Below are positions 8,137 to 14,343 of a stretch of 14,876 nucleotides of DNA, piece after piece; the first letter of the stretch is position 1; each line of letters begins with the position of its first letter. Source of the stretch: Actinobacteria bacterium UBA7422 (GTDB lineage Bacteria > Actinomycetota > Actinomycetes > S36-B12); NCBI GenBank assembly GCA_002469525.1, contig DKME01000058.1, positions 3,151 through 18,026 of the forward strand. Direction: 5' to 3'. The notes under the pieces were generated by a model, which had not been told where the DNA came from, made no database searches, and worked only from the letters and a program-made list of their open reading frames with translations. The translations under genes were made by a program, and so were the position numbers.

Positions 8137-8522
8137 GCCAGTCATGTACCTGCCTAGACAAAGTGGTCGGCAGTTCCGCAAAACTTCAATTCACCGTTGG
8201 AATTGATCACACTGCCATCGCATTGGGTAGCGGTTCGGTAAACGTTTTAGCCACGCCGATAGCCATTGCATGGTGTGAGGCGGCAACTGCTGCTGCGGTG
8301 GCCCCTAAAATATGTAACCGTTGTACAACGGTGGGCTACAAAATTGACTTTAAGCATCTTTTTCCTACAGCAGTTGGTCAAGTCGTGATTGCAACAGCGC
8401 TGGTCGAGTCGATTTCAGGTGATCGAATTCAGTTTGAAGTGGAATTACATGAAGCCGATAGATCAGTGGGCAATGGAGGAATCACTCGAGTCCGTGTTAA
8501 CAAATCTAGCTGGCCCACCTAG
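8133..8522 (+). CDS. FlK-like hotdog-fold acyl-CoA thioesterase
   Basis: This 129-residue cytoplasmic protein fits a single hotdog domain. Residues Thr41 (VLATPIAI), Glu49 (WCEAAT) and His75 (DFKHLFPT) line up, one position earlier, with the Thr42/Glu50/His76 catalytic triad I recall for fluoroacetyl-CoA thioesterase FlK. This supports a thioesterase of that subfamily. Specificity for fluoroacetyl-CoA is not implied; most relatives are uncharacterised. The N-terminus has a CxC pair (Cys5, Cys7) and there is a second close pair, Cys61/Cys64, unusual for the family and possibly metal- or redox-linked. The ATG overlaps the stop of the biotinyl-protein gene (ATGA), indicating translational coupling. 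It ends nine bases before the stop of the convergent ThDP enzyme. Confidence 0.82.
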   Translation: MSQSCTCLDKVVGSSAKLQFTVGIDHTAIALGSGSVNVLATPIAIAWCEAATAAAVAPKICNRCTTVGYKIDFKHLFPTAVGQVVIATALVESISGDRIQFEVELHEADRSVGNGGITRVRVNKSSWPT

Positions 8523-8550
8523 GCAACCACACTAGATTCCTGTGGTTGTC
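8522..8550. terminator. Inverted repeat between convergent genes, possible bidirectional terminator
   Basis: CAACCACA (8524-8531) and TGTGGTTG (8541-8548) form a perfect eight-base stem around a nine-base loop. The stem extends to ten through a G-T pair and a G-C pair. It sits exactly where the thioesterase and the IlvG-like genes end, and half of it lies within the latter's coding end. There is no T-tract on either side, so it would be an actinobacterial-type hairpin without a U-run. Confidence 0.55.
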
Positions 8551-10151
8551 CTGGGATACGCAACTTCTGGATCAGTCATTACATTGACTAAGTAGGGAAC
8601 TCCAGAGTTCATGGCACGATCAAGTGCAGGTCCCAATTCCCAGATTGATTCGACAACTTCACCCGCACCCCCCAAGGCCTCCACTACCTGGTCATAGCGA
8701 CTCGGCTCAAGGTCTGCCAAGACGTCATAGCCATACAAGAAACGCATGGGATGGCGCTCAAGTCCCCATCCGGCGTTATTGCCAACAATTATTGTTGCAG
8801 GAATTTTGTGGCGGACGAGTGAATCCACGTCCATCAAAGAGAATCCGGCCGCCCCGTCCCCGAGGAGCACGACGAGCGGGTCACTGGGGAACGCCTTGCC
8901 CGCGGCCAGGGTGTAGCCCATGGCAGTCCCAAGTGCACCAAAAGGCCCTGGATCAAGCCAGCGACCAGGACGTTCTGGTTCAATAAATTTTCCGGCAAAT
9001 GAAACGAAATCTCCACCATCGCCGATAGTGATCGTGGACTGCGTTAGCCGCGGAATTAATTCGCCATAAATTTCTGCTGGGTGAATCAGGTCCCCGCGCG
9101 TACGCATAAGTTCTTGGTTACTCAAACGGATGACCGAACTCCGAGCGTGCAATTCGTCCTTCCACGATTGAGTGCCAATAGGTTTTGTTAGATTCGTGGA
9201 AAGGATTCCTACTAATTCAAGTAAATCACCGGTCAGGCGAATAGCCTTTGCTTGCCGCGAGGCCAACGGGTCATCGGAAACAAAAATAACTTGGGCATCC
9301 CCGAAATCTCCGTAGCCCAACCTAAAATCAAGTGGGGTTCCTGCCACGACCACAACATCCGCATTTTTAAGGGCATGTGATCGAGCCGGCGTAACAAGCA
9401 AAGGATCACTGGGTGGAAGGATTCCTCGGGCCATGCCGTTCACGATCACCGGGATCTTGATCTGTTCAATCAAATTTTGGAATTGCTCCTCCACCTTGTT
9501 CTGCCAGATGTCGCCTCCAGCAATAAAGACTGGGCGGTGGGAGGAATTCAGTACCCTGAGTGCTTCGTCAAGGTGCGCTAGATCAGGAGTAGGACGTTTA
9601 ACGTCGGCGAGGTGCTCACCGGTTACAGGTGCTGGTGTAAAGAGTTTGTCCATTGGAATGTCAAGAAAAGTAGGACCTTGATGTGGTGAGAGGGCCGTTG
9701 CAAATGCCTGTTGAGTTAGATACCCAACCTGCTCGCTGTCATGTGCTGTTAGCGCGGATTTGGTGACCGATTCAAAGAGTGGGGGGTGGTCCAACTCTTG
9801 TAATGCACCGAGGCCCCAACGAAAGTCAGGGGAGCGGCCGCCAATTGCAACAACGGGGGCGCCATTGAAGAACGCACTCGTTATGGGTGTGACGAGATTT
9901 GTCACGCCGGGTCCAGCGGTCGCTGCCACGAATCCCGGTGTGCGGGTCAGGCGAGCAGTGGCTTCGGCCGCGAACCCGGCGGTTTGTTCACTGCGAGTAT
10001 CGACGAGGGCTGGCGCATTGGGGCGCTTTTCGCAGGCGTCATATAACGGAAAAATATGTGCGCCGGAGAGTGTGAATAAATGCTTTACGCCGTATTTTTC
10101 GGCAGCATCAATTACCTGGTGGCCGGTTGCGGGTAACTCTTGCTCGCTCAT
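8532..10151 (-). CDS. Thiamine-diphosphate enzyme, acetolactate synthase large-subunit family (IlvG-like)
   Basis: This 539-residue enzyme has the full three-domain layout of the POX/AHAS family. The N-terminal PYR domain carries the catalytic Glu55 (TRSEQTAGFAAE) and ATAGPGVTN. The central domain has PVFIAGGD and the VNGMARGILP loop. The C-terminal PP domain has the ThDP/magnesium motif GDGAAGF at 431-437, ending NN at 458-459. Long stretches, including FTLSGAHIFPLYD, RWGLGALQELDH, GPFGALG and ERHPMRFLYGY, resemble M. tuberculosis IlvG (Rv1820). That subgroup is annotated as acetolactate synthase, but oxalyl-CoA decarboxylase or 2-hydroxyacyl-CoA lyase chemistry is also possible. No regulatory IlvH subunit or other branched-chain genes are adjacent. 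The ATG start has no Shine-Dalgarno site but has a leaderless-type -10. Confidence 0.9.
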   Translation of the reverse strand: MSEQELPATGHQVIDAAEKYGVKHLFTLSGAHIFPLYDACEKRPNAPALVDTRSEQTAGFAAEATARLTRTPGFVAATAGPGVTNLVTPITSAFFNGAPVVAIGGRSPDFRWGLGALQELDHPPLFESVTKSALTAHDSEQVGYLTQQAFATALSPHQGPTFLDIPMDKLFTPAPVTGEHLADVKRPTPDLAHLDEALRVLNSSHRPVFIAGGDIWQNKVEEQFQNLIEQIKIPVIVNGMARGILPPSDPLLVTPARSHALKNADVVVVAGTPLDFRLGYGDFGDAQVIFVSDDPLASRQAKAIRLTGDLLELVGILSTNLTKPIGTQSWKDELHARSSVIRLSNQELMRTRGDLIHPAEIYGELIPRLTQSTITIGDGGDFVSFAGKFIEPERPGRWLDPGPFGALGTAMGYTLAAGKAFPSDPLVVLLGDGAAGFSLMDVDSLVRHKIPATIIVGNNAGWGLERHPMRFLYGYDVLADLEPSRYDQVVEALGGAGEVVESIWELGPALDRAMNSGVPYLVNVMTDPEVAYPRTTTGI

Positions 10152-10163
10152 GGTGTCACGTTA
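10151..10163 (-). promoter_or_regulatory. -10 element for leaderless IlvG-like mRNA
   Basis: On the minus strand TAACGT (10163-10158) is followed by GACACC and then ATG at 10151. GCGACA lies 18 bases upstream as a loose -35. The hexamer shares its first TA pair with the -10 of the divergent kinase gene. Confidence 0.6.
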
Positions 10164-10174
10164 GTGTGTGCATG
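10162..10174 (+). promoter_or_regulatory. -10 element for leaderless pdtaS-like mRNA
   Basis: TAGTGT (10162-10167) is followed by GTGCAT and then GTG at 10174. TTGCTC at 10140-10145 is a partial -35 at 16-base spacing. It overlaps the opposite-strand -10 at 10158-10163 and argues for the GTG at 10174 rather than the one at 10168. Confidence 0.55.
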
Positions 10175-11670
10175 TGGGGCATGTCGCAAAAACATTGCAA
10201 GACCGCACCGAGTTGTCCGCACAAGCGATCGCAGCTCTGGAAGCTCTTACCTCTCGCTGGTCAATACTGGCGGATCTAGCGCTGAGCGACCTCGTGCTGT
10301 GGGTTCCCACCTGGAATGAAGCTGGAATGGTCGCCGTAGCCCAGATCAGACCCGCGAGCGCCCCCACGACCCTCCTTGAAGACGTTGTTGGAGCGTTTGC
10401 TCCACGGGGCAGATTTCACTACCTTGATCAGGCCGAAGCCTTGGGCAGGGCAACGATTCAGCGGGAAAAAGGAGATCCGCTGTCCCCCGCTGGGGTCGAA
10501 GCCATTCCCATGCTGTTTGACGGTCGAATTATTGCGGTCATCGCTCGTCATTGTGGGGGTGCACCGAGGGTGGCGGGTCGCCTTGAACGCGTTTATCTTG
10601 AAAGCGCCGATTCCATTTTTTCTATGATCACGAGTGGCCAAGACTGGTTTGCCGGGATGGCGCACGGGCTAGACGCTGGGGAGTCACCTCGTGTAGGTGA
10701 CGGCCTTGTTCGACTCGGCGAAGACGGCATAGTAAATTTCGCGAGCCCAAATGCGCTCAGTGCATTTCGAAAGCTCGGCTTAGCACTTGACTTGGTCGAT
10801 CAAAATTTCTTCGAAATCGTCAAGCGGATGAGTGCGGCACCGCAAGGCTTGTCTATTTCGTTGACCAAGATCGCGCGTGGCGGGACTACTGCTACGGCGG
10901 ATCTGATCGGTGAAGGTGCGACGCTCATGCTCACGTCACACTATCTACATGCACAGGGTCAATCCGGTGGCGATGAGAAATGCACCGTCATAGTTATCAA
11001 AGATGTAACTGAATTGCGTGCACATCAGAGAGAGTTACTGTCCAAAGACGCGATTATCAAGGAAATCAACCATCGCGTAAAAAACAATTTGCAAATTGTG
11101 GCCTCGTTGCTCCGATTGCAGGGCCGACGATCGAACAACGTGGCCGTGAAAGAGGCCTTAGCGGAGGCACAGGGGCGGATCGGGGTAATCGCGAGCGTCC
11201 ACGATTCACTTTCCCGCGAAGGAGTAACTGTGGTCGATTTTGACGACCTACTGGAATCCTTACTTGGATTAATTGAATCTGAAAGCGCTAATTTTTCAAT
11301 CCGTCTGATTGGTAGTTTTGGCGTTCTTAGTTCTGGAGTGGCGACACCGTTGGCAATGGCCGTTTCCGAGCTGCTTCACAACGCCGCCGAACATTCCAGT
11401 GCCACCGAAATTGTGCTTGTTGCCGAACGCGAAATGGGGCTGCTACGCGTAAGCGTCTCAGACAACGGGACGGGTGCGGTGGACGCAGAGCCCATGCCCC
11501 TGTCCGAGTTTTCTCACTGCGGATTGGGACTCACGATTGTTTCAGACTTGGTCGTGAACGAACTGCATGGAAGCGTCAGTATCGGGTCTAACCCGGGGGG
11601 AGTGGACGCTCACAATGGGACGCTGGTGAGTATTTCGATTCCAATTTCCCGCAGGCCCGCCCACAACTAA
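10174..11670 (+). CDS. pdtaS: PdtaS-type sensor histidine kinase (HisKA_2/HWE-like)
   Basis: This 498-residue cytosolic kinase has an N-terminal GAF-like domain (about residues 15-145), a PAS domain (about 170-280), then HisKA_2 and HATPase domains. The phosphorylated His is in EINHRVKNNLQ (codon at about 11071). The N-box is ELLHNAAEH, G1 is DNGTG and G2 is GLGL. There are no membrane segments. The block ILADLALSDLVLW and ASPNALSAF match M. tuberculosis PdtaS (Rv3220c, 501 residues), which phosphorylates the RNA-binding ANTAR regulator PdtaR; no PdtaR is encoded here. GTG at 10168 would add two residues. The choice of 10174 rests on the leaderless -10 spacing and on equal N-terminal length to PdtaS. 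It converges on whiB1 with 26 bases between stops, as in mycobacteria. Confidence 0.93.
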   Translation: MGHVAKTLQDRTELSAQAIAALEALTSRWSILADLALSDLVLWVPTWNEAGMVAVAQIRPASAPTTLLEDVVGAFAPRGRFHYLDQAEALGRATIQREKGDPLSPAGVEAIPMLFDGRIIAVIARHCGGAPRVAGRLERVYLESADSIFSMITSGQDWFAGMAHGLDAGESPRVGDGLVRLGEDGIVNFASPNALSAFRKLGLALDLVDQNFFEIVKRMSAAPQGLSISLTKIARGGTTATADLIGEGATLMLTSHYLHAQGQSGGDEKCTVIVIKDVTELRAHQRELLSKDAIIKEINHRVKNNLQIVASLLRLQGRRSNNVAVKEALAEAQGRIGVIASVHDSLSREGVTVVDFDDLLESLLGLIESESANFSIRLIGSFGVLSSGVATPLAMAVSELLHNAAEHSSATEIVLVAEREMGLLRVSVSDNGTGAVDAEPMPLSEFSHCGLGLTIVSDLVVNELHGSVSIGSNPGGVDAHNGTLVSISIPISRRPAHN

Positions 11671-11696
11671 TTTTTCACGCGCGGGTAATTGAGTTA

Positions 11697-11951
11697 TCAG
11701 GCACTTGTACGTGCGCGCAGACGAGCATTTCGCCGTTTTAGTGCGCGTCGCTCGTCTTCACTGAGCCCACCCCACACGCCAGAGTCCTGCCCGGTCTCAA
11801 GTGCCCATCGGAGACAGTCGTCTACGACAGGACAACGACGGCAAACGGCCTTGGCCTCTTCGATTTGGACCAAAGCAGGTCCGGTGTTGCCGATTGGGAA
11901 GAACAACTCAGGGTCTTCGTCACGGCAGGCTGCCTCGTGGCGCCAGTCCAT
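11697..11951 (-). CDS. whiB1: WhiB1-type iron-sulfur transcriptional regulator
   Basis: This 84-residue protein is nearly superimposable on WhiB1 (Rv3219, 84 residues). It begins MDWRHEAACRDEDPELFFP and has cluster ligands Cys9, Cys37, Cys40 and Cys46, the G(V/I)WGG turn as GVWGG, then a basic tail RRALKRRNARLRART for DNA contact. WhiB1 binds a nitric-oxide-sensitive [4Fe-4S] cluster and acts with the primary sigma factor; it is essential in M. tuberculosis. It starts at ATG 11951 with GGAG (11964-11961) nine bases upstream. It has a long upstream region of its own rather than a leaderless start. It is downstream of the lipid kinase on the same strand and convergent with the kinase gene pdtaS. 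Confidence 0.97.
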   Translation of the reverse strand: MDWRHEAACRDEDPELFFPIGNTGPALVQIEEAKAVCRRCPVVDDCLRWALETGQDSGVWGGLSEDERRALKRRNARLRARTSA

Positions 11952-12031
11952 GCGGGATCACTCCATCTGTGCTGATGCGCTGGGTTCGCCAGCACTTGTG
12001 AATGCTTTCACGCGCTGGCTTCCACTTGGGG

Positions 12032-12048
12032 GTGAAGTGTCGCTTCAC
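12032..12048 (-). other. Inverted repeat in whiB1 leader
   Basis: GTGAAG and CTTCAC form a perfect six-base stem with a five-base loop. It abuts a second inverted repeat on its upstream side and would fold in a whiB1 leader transcript. It could be a protein site or an RNA hairpin. Confidence 0.4.
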
Positions 12049-12072
12049 TGGCCCTCGGGGGAAGGCGGCCAG
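12048..12072 (-). other. Second inverted repeat in whiB1 leader, C-rich loop in the transcript
   Basis: CTGGCC (12048-12053) and GGCCAG (12067-12072) pair across a 13-base loop that reads C-rich in the sense of whiB1. It shares its last base with the neighbouring repeat, so two consecutive hairpins could form. Confidence 0.4.
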
Positions 12073-12165
12073 CCCGTCAAAACAAGGGCAGGGACAGGTT
12101 CGCAGACCTTGGCGCTTGGTTCAAGTGGAAACGACAGAAACTTTCAGTAAATCGGGACTTTTTTA

Positions 12166-12181
12166 TGTTGAATGGGTCACA
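12166..12181. promoter_or_regulatory. CRP-like palindrome upstream of whiB1
   Basis: TGTTG-N6-TCACA matches 8 of 10 positions of the CRP consensus TGTGA-N6-TCACA. The M. tuberculosis whiB1 promoter is known to be controlled by the cAMP receptor protein, so the location is meaningful. It overlaps the predicted start point for the TAGGTT hexamer, which would suit repression from that promoter. No CRP gene is in the window. Confidence 0.35.
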
Positions 12182-12219
12182 TTTAACCTAAATGTTCTAT
12201 TTGTCCATTTCTGAAATCT

Positions 12220-13176
12220 TCATAACGGGTTGATAACGCGCAGCGCTTCAGGGACATGTGTGAATTGGACCCCGGAGACATTTCCTAGGGCTTCACCATC
12301 AATCTGGATGGGGACTTCAACGCGTGCATGGATGCTAAAGGCCCGCTGGTCGTGCCAACTCTTGTAGGCGCTAACCGAGGATTTACTGCGTGATCGTGCA
12401 ATTATTCGACGAGCTGCCAATGCCGTGGAAATAGGGTCTAGCCTGCGAACAATGAATGCGTCAAGCCCTGTGTCGAAACTTGCGGCTGGATTTGGGTCAA
12501 GTGCCCATGATCCAAAATATGTCCACGGAGAAGTGTTTTGAACTAAGGCCACGTACACATGGTCGATTGGAGCGCTCCCAGGCCGGGTCACCGTTATCGA
12601 GGCTGTTCGATTAGTTCGTCGGAAGTATTCTCGCAGCGTTGTGCTCAAATAGCGGATTGGTGAAGCGTTTACGCCGTCCTTTCGGTCCTTGTCCATTGCT
12701 GCAATTATTGTTGCGTCAAGGCCGATCCCTGAATTTGCGGCAAAGTAGCGCCCAAATTCTTCACCGTCGATCCGAGTTGCCTGTGCCAACCCCAAACTGA
12801 TGTTGCGAAATCGATTGGCGCGACAACTCTCCATGATGGCACCGGTTGCTTCAACTGGATCAATCGGTAGCCCCAGGGCCCGTACAAAAACATTGCCACT
12901 GCCGCCGGGAATCGGCGCAACTGCAGGTCTTGGCTTGAGGGGATTTGCGTACATGATCCCATTGATTACTTCATTGACGACCCCGTCGCCACCGAGCGTG
13001 ATGACGAGTGGAATTTCGGATTCAACGGCGTATTCACCGATTGACTGGGCGTGGCCCTTGTGAGTAGTCATGGTGACTTCAAGGTCGAGTTCGTGGGAAA
13101 GCGCCCGAACTATCACGTCAATTACCCGAGGTGAGGTGCTCGTTGCATTGGGATTTACTACCAGTAACGCTCGCAC
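12220..13176 (-). CDS. YegS/diacylglycerol kinase-family lipid kinase
   Basis: This 318-residue protein has the DAGK catalytic fold. It starts RALLVVNPNA and has the nucleotide-binding GGDGVVNEV at 62-70 and PGGSGN at 90-95, then the C-terminal beta domain with QIDGEALG at 291-298. These differ slightly from the textbook GGDGTVNEV and PGGTGN: Val replaces the Thr of GGDGT. The family phosphorylates diacylglycerol or sphingoid-like lipids at the membrane using ATP; the actual substrate is unknown. No membrane segments are present. It corresponds in position to Rv3218 next to whiB1 in M. tuberculosis. The start is GTG at 13176, preceded by a leaderless-type -10 and no Shine-Dalgarno site. It diverges from a small membrane protein, so the pair may share control. 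Confidence 0.9.
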   Translation of the reverse strand: MRALLVVNPNATSTSPRVIDVIVRALSHELDLEVTMTTHKGHAQSIGEYAVESEIPLVITLGGDGVVNEVINGIMYANPLKPRPAVAPIPGGSGNVFVRALGLPIDPVEATGAIMESCRANRFRNISLGLAQATRIDGEEFGRYFAANSGIGLDATIIAAMDKDRKDGVNASPIRYLSTTLREYFRRTNRTASITVTRPGSAPIDHVYVALVQNTSPWTYFGSWALDPNPAASFDTGLDAFIVRRLDPISTALAARRIIARSRSKSSVSAYKSWHDQRAFSIHARVEVPIQIDGEALGNVSGVQFTHVPEALRVINPL

Positions 13177-13188
13177 CTCATCACTCTA
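13176..13188 (-). promoter_or_regulatory. -10 element for leaderless lipid kinase mRNA
   Basis: On the minus strand TAGAGT (13188-13183) is followed by GATGAG and then GTG at 13176. No -35 is obvious. It fits the same six-base spacing as the other unit-leading genes. Confidence 0.55.
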
Positions 13189-13218
13189 CGCTCCTGCCCC
13201 TGCATTCAAATATGGCGT

Positions 13219-13231
13219 TACGCTTGGGTGG
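13219..13231 (+). promoter_or_regulatory. -10 element for leaderless membrane-protein mRNA
   Basis: TACGCT (13219-13224) is followed by TGGGTG and then GTG at 13231. It decides between the tandem GTG codons at 13228 and 13231 in favour of the latter. Confidence 0.5.
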
Positions 13232-13665
13232 TGTTAAGTAGACTTCCAGTCCTGATTCGGCTTCGAATTCTTGGGGGATTGAGCGCCATCCAGGGGGTTT
13301 TCTTTCTGGTTTACGCCGTCTTGGTCGTGATTGGCGTGGCCCGACTAGGTATTAGTGGGCCCAGTGAGGTCGCGAACGCCCCCGGGGTAATCCTGGAAGT
13401 GGTGATTTTCCTCGCTTTTGGATTAGGAATGCTGGCCGTATCTCTGGGCTGGTTCAAATCCAAGCGCTGGGCAAGAGCCCCTTTCCTACTTGCTCAGCTG
13501 TTAGTCCTTGTTGTGAGTATTCCTGTAACTGGAGCAACTGACTCTTTCCAACGAACACTGGCAATCCTAGCTACCCTTACTTGCGGCCTGGGAATCATTC
13601 TTGCGTTCACCCCCAGGGTCACGCACCATCTACTTCTGAGCGAATCTCCTTCACAATCGCATTGA
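13231..13665 (+). CDS. Small four-helix integral membrane protein (Rv3217c-like)
   Basis: This 144-residue protein has four hydrophobic segments, at about residues 12-37, 51-73, 84-104 and 108-127, with short loops and no signal peptide or catalytic motif. The loop between helices 2 and 3 (WFKSKRWARAP) is basic, which predicts that side and both termini to be cytoplasmic. Size and position beside the lipid kinase and whiB1 match the integral membrane protein I recall as Rv3217c (about 143 residues), function unknown. An in-frame GTG at 13228 would add one residue. The later GTG is preferred from the -10 spacing. Its last 47 bases overlap, in antisense, the end of the sigma factor gene. Divergence from a lipid kinase could hint at a membrane-lipid role, but this is only contextual. 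Confidence 0.82.
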   Translation: MLSRLPVLIRLRILGGLSAIQGVFFLVYAVLVVIGVARLGISGPSEVANAPGVILEVVIFLAFGLGMLAVSLGWFKSKRWARAPFLLAQLLVLVVSIPVTGATDSFQRTLAILATLTCGLGIILAFTPRVTHHLLLSESPSQSH

Positions 13666-14341
13666 GTCGTCTGGACACCGCCATAGAGTTCATGCCAAGT
13701 TCTTGTGCAATCTCACCCTGCTTCTTTTGTTCTATAAATCGCATCCCAAGAATTCTGCGATCAAGGGGAGAGAGTAATTCAATGGCAGGAAGTATGGAGT
13801 TCCATTCTTCGACGAACTCGAATTCGTCCTGGCTGGTAGCAATATCTACATGAGTTTCGGGGTCGTTAAGTGAAGTGAAGTATGCGCTTTGGTTCGCCTG
13901 CAAGGCATCAAAGAGGTCGCTTCGGCTTAGATCAACTCTGCTCTCCAATTCGGAAAAACTTGGCTGCACACTGTATTCGTTTACGAATTTTTCCTGGGCA
14001 TCTTTCACCTTTTTGAGGTTTTCTTGCATCGTTCGGGAAATTCGGATGGTCCGGTTGTCACGAAGAAAGTGGGAGAGTTCACTGCGAATTTGAATTGCTG
14101 CATAGGTGCCAAAGGCAACATTTCGATTGACGTCGAATTTGTCAATCGCTGCCAACAGTCCCACTGTGCCAACTTGAACCAGATCCTCATAAATTTGCGG
14201 ATCATAAAAATGAATGAAATGGCGAATCAAACCTTGATGTTCCTCAACTATTACTGACTTAATCTGATCGACCCTTGGTTCAGTTGTATCCGGTGATCGC
14301 AGTTCCAAGATTAAGTTGTTGACAGCCCCAGCACTCAGCAT
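13619..14341 (-). CDS. sigF: SigF/SigB-type alternative sigma factor
   Basis: This 240-residue sigma-70 family protein has regions 2, 3 and 4. Region 2 is at about 28-97, with YEDLVQVGTVGLLAAIDKF for core binding and YAAIQIRSELSHFLRD for -10 recognition. Region 3 is at about 99-150 (ISRTMQENLKKV, then PSFSELESRV). Region 4 is at about 186-235, with helix-turn-helix KKQGEIAQELGMNSMAVSRRL. This three-region layout without region 1.1 is that of SigF/SigB stress or developmental factors. It starts two bases after the upstream RsbW-like gene, so the pair is co-expressed, as for usfX-sigF in mycobacteria. No Shine-Dalgarno site precedes the ATG, implying coupling. It may control its own operon, but no matching promoter could be identified inside the window. 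Confidence 0.92.
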   Translation of the reverse strand: MLSAGAVNNLILELRSPDTTEPRVDQIKSVIVEEHQGLIRHFIHFYDPQIYEDLVQVGTVGLLAAIDKFDVNRNVAFGTYAAIQIRSELSHFLRDNRTIRISRTMQENLKKVKDAQEKFVNEYSVQPSFSELESRVDLSRSDLFDALQANQSAYFTSLNDPETHVDIATSQDEFEFVEEWNSILPAIELLSPLDRRILGMRFIEQKKQGEIAQELGMNSMAVSRRLNAIVKEIRSEVDGA

Positions 14342-14343
14342 GG

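Larger units (their letters stand above)
11952..12219 (-). promoter_or_regulatory. whiB1 upstream region and leader
   Basis: This 268-base stretch between the lipid kinase stop and whiB1 is the longest non-coding region in the window. From upstream to downstream it holds a TAGGTT hexamer (12190-12185), a CRP-like palindrome (12166-12181), an A-run (about 12165-12160), two adjacent inverted repeats (12048-12072 and 12032-12048), and a GGAG site before the ATG. No tRNA or ORF was recognised. The start of transcription cannot be fixed, but a leader of 150-220 bases is likely if either AT-rich element at 12145-12190 is the promoter. Confidence 0.6.

Noticed and set aside
8133..8522. Calling the thioesterase a fluoroacetyl-CoA resistance enzyme
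   Set aside because: Only the catalytic triad positions match FlK; specificity residues cannot be judged here and no fluorometabolite genes are nearby.
9760..10164. 134-codon plus-strand open frame within the IlvG-like gene
   Set aside because: It lies opposite the conserved PYR domain with catalytic Glu55; composition is that of a shadow frame and no family is recognisable.
11671..11696. Intrinsic terminator between pdtaS and whiB1
   Set aside because: The T-run after the kinase stop has no adjacent strong stem; the only GC inverted repeat (CCCGC/GCGGG) is short with a loop of about 20 bases.
12032..12072. 6C-type small RNA from C-rich hairpins upstream of whiB1
   Set aside because: The runs are only five C residues and are not placed in two matching loops as in the 6C motif, so a plain structured leader is the safer description.
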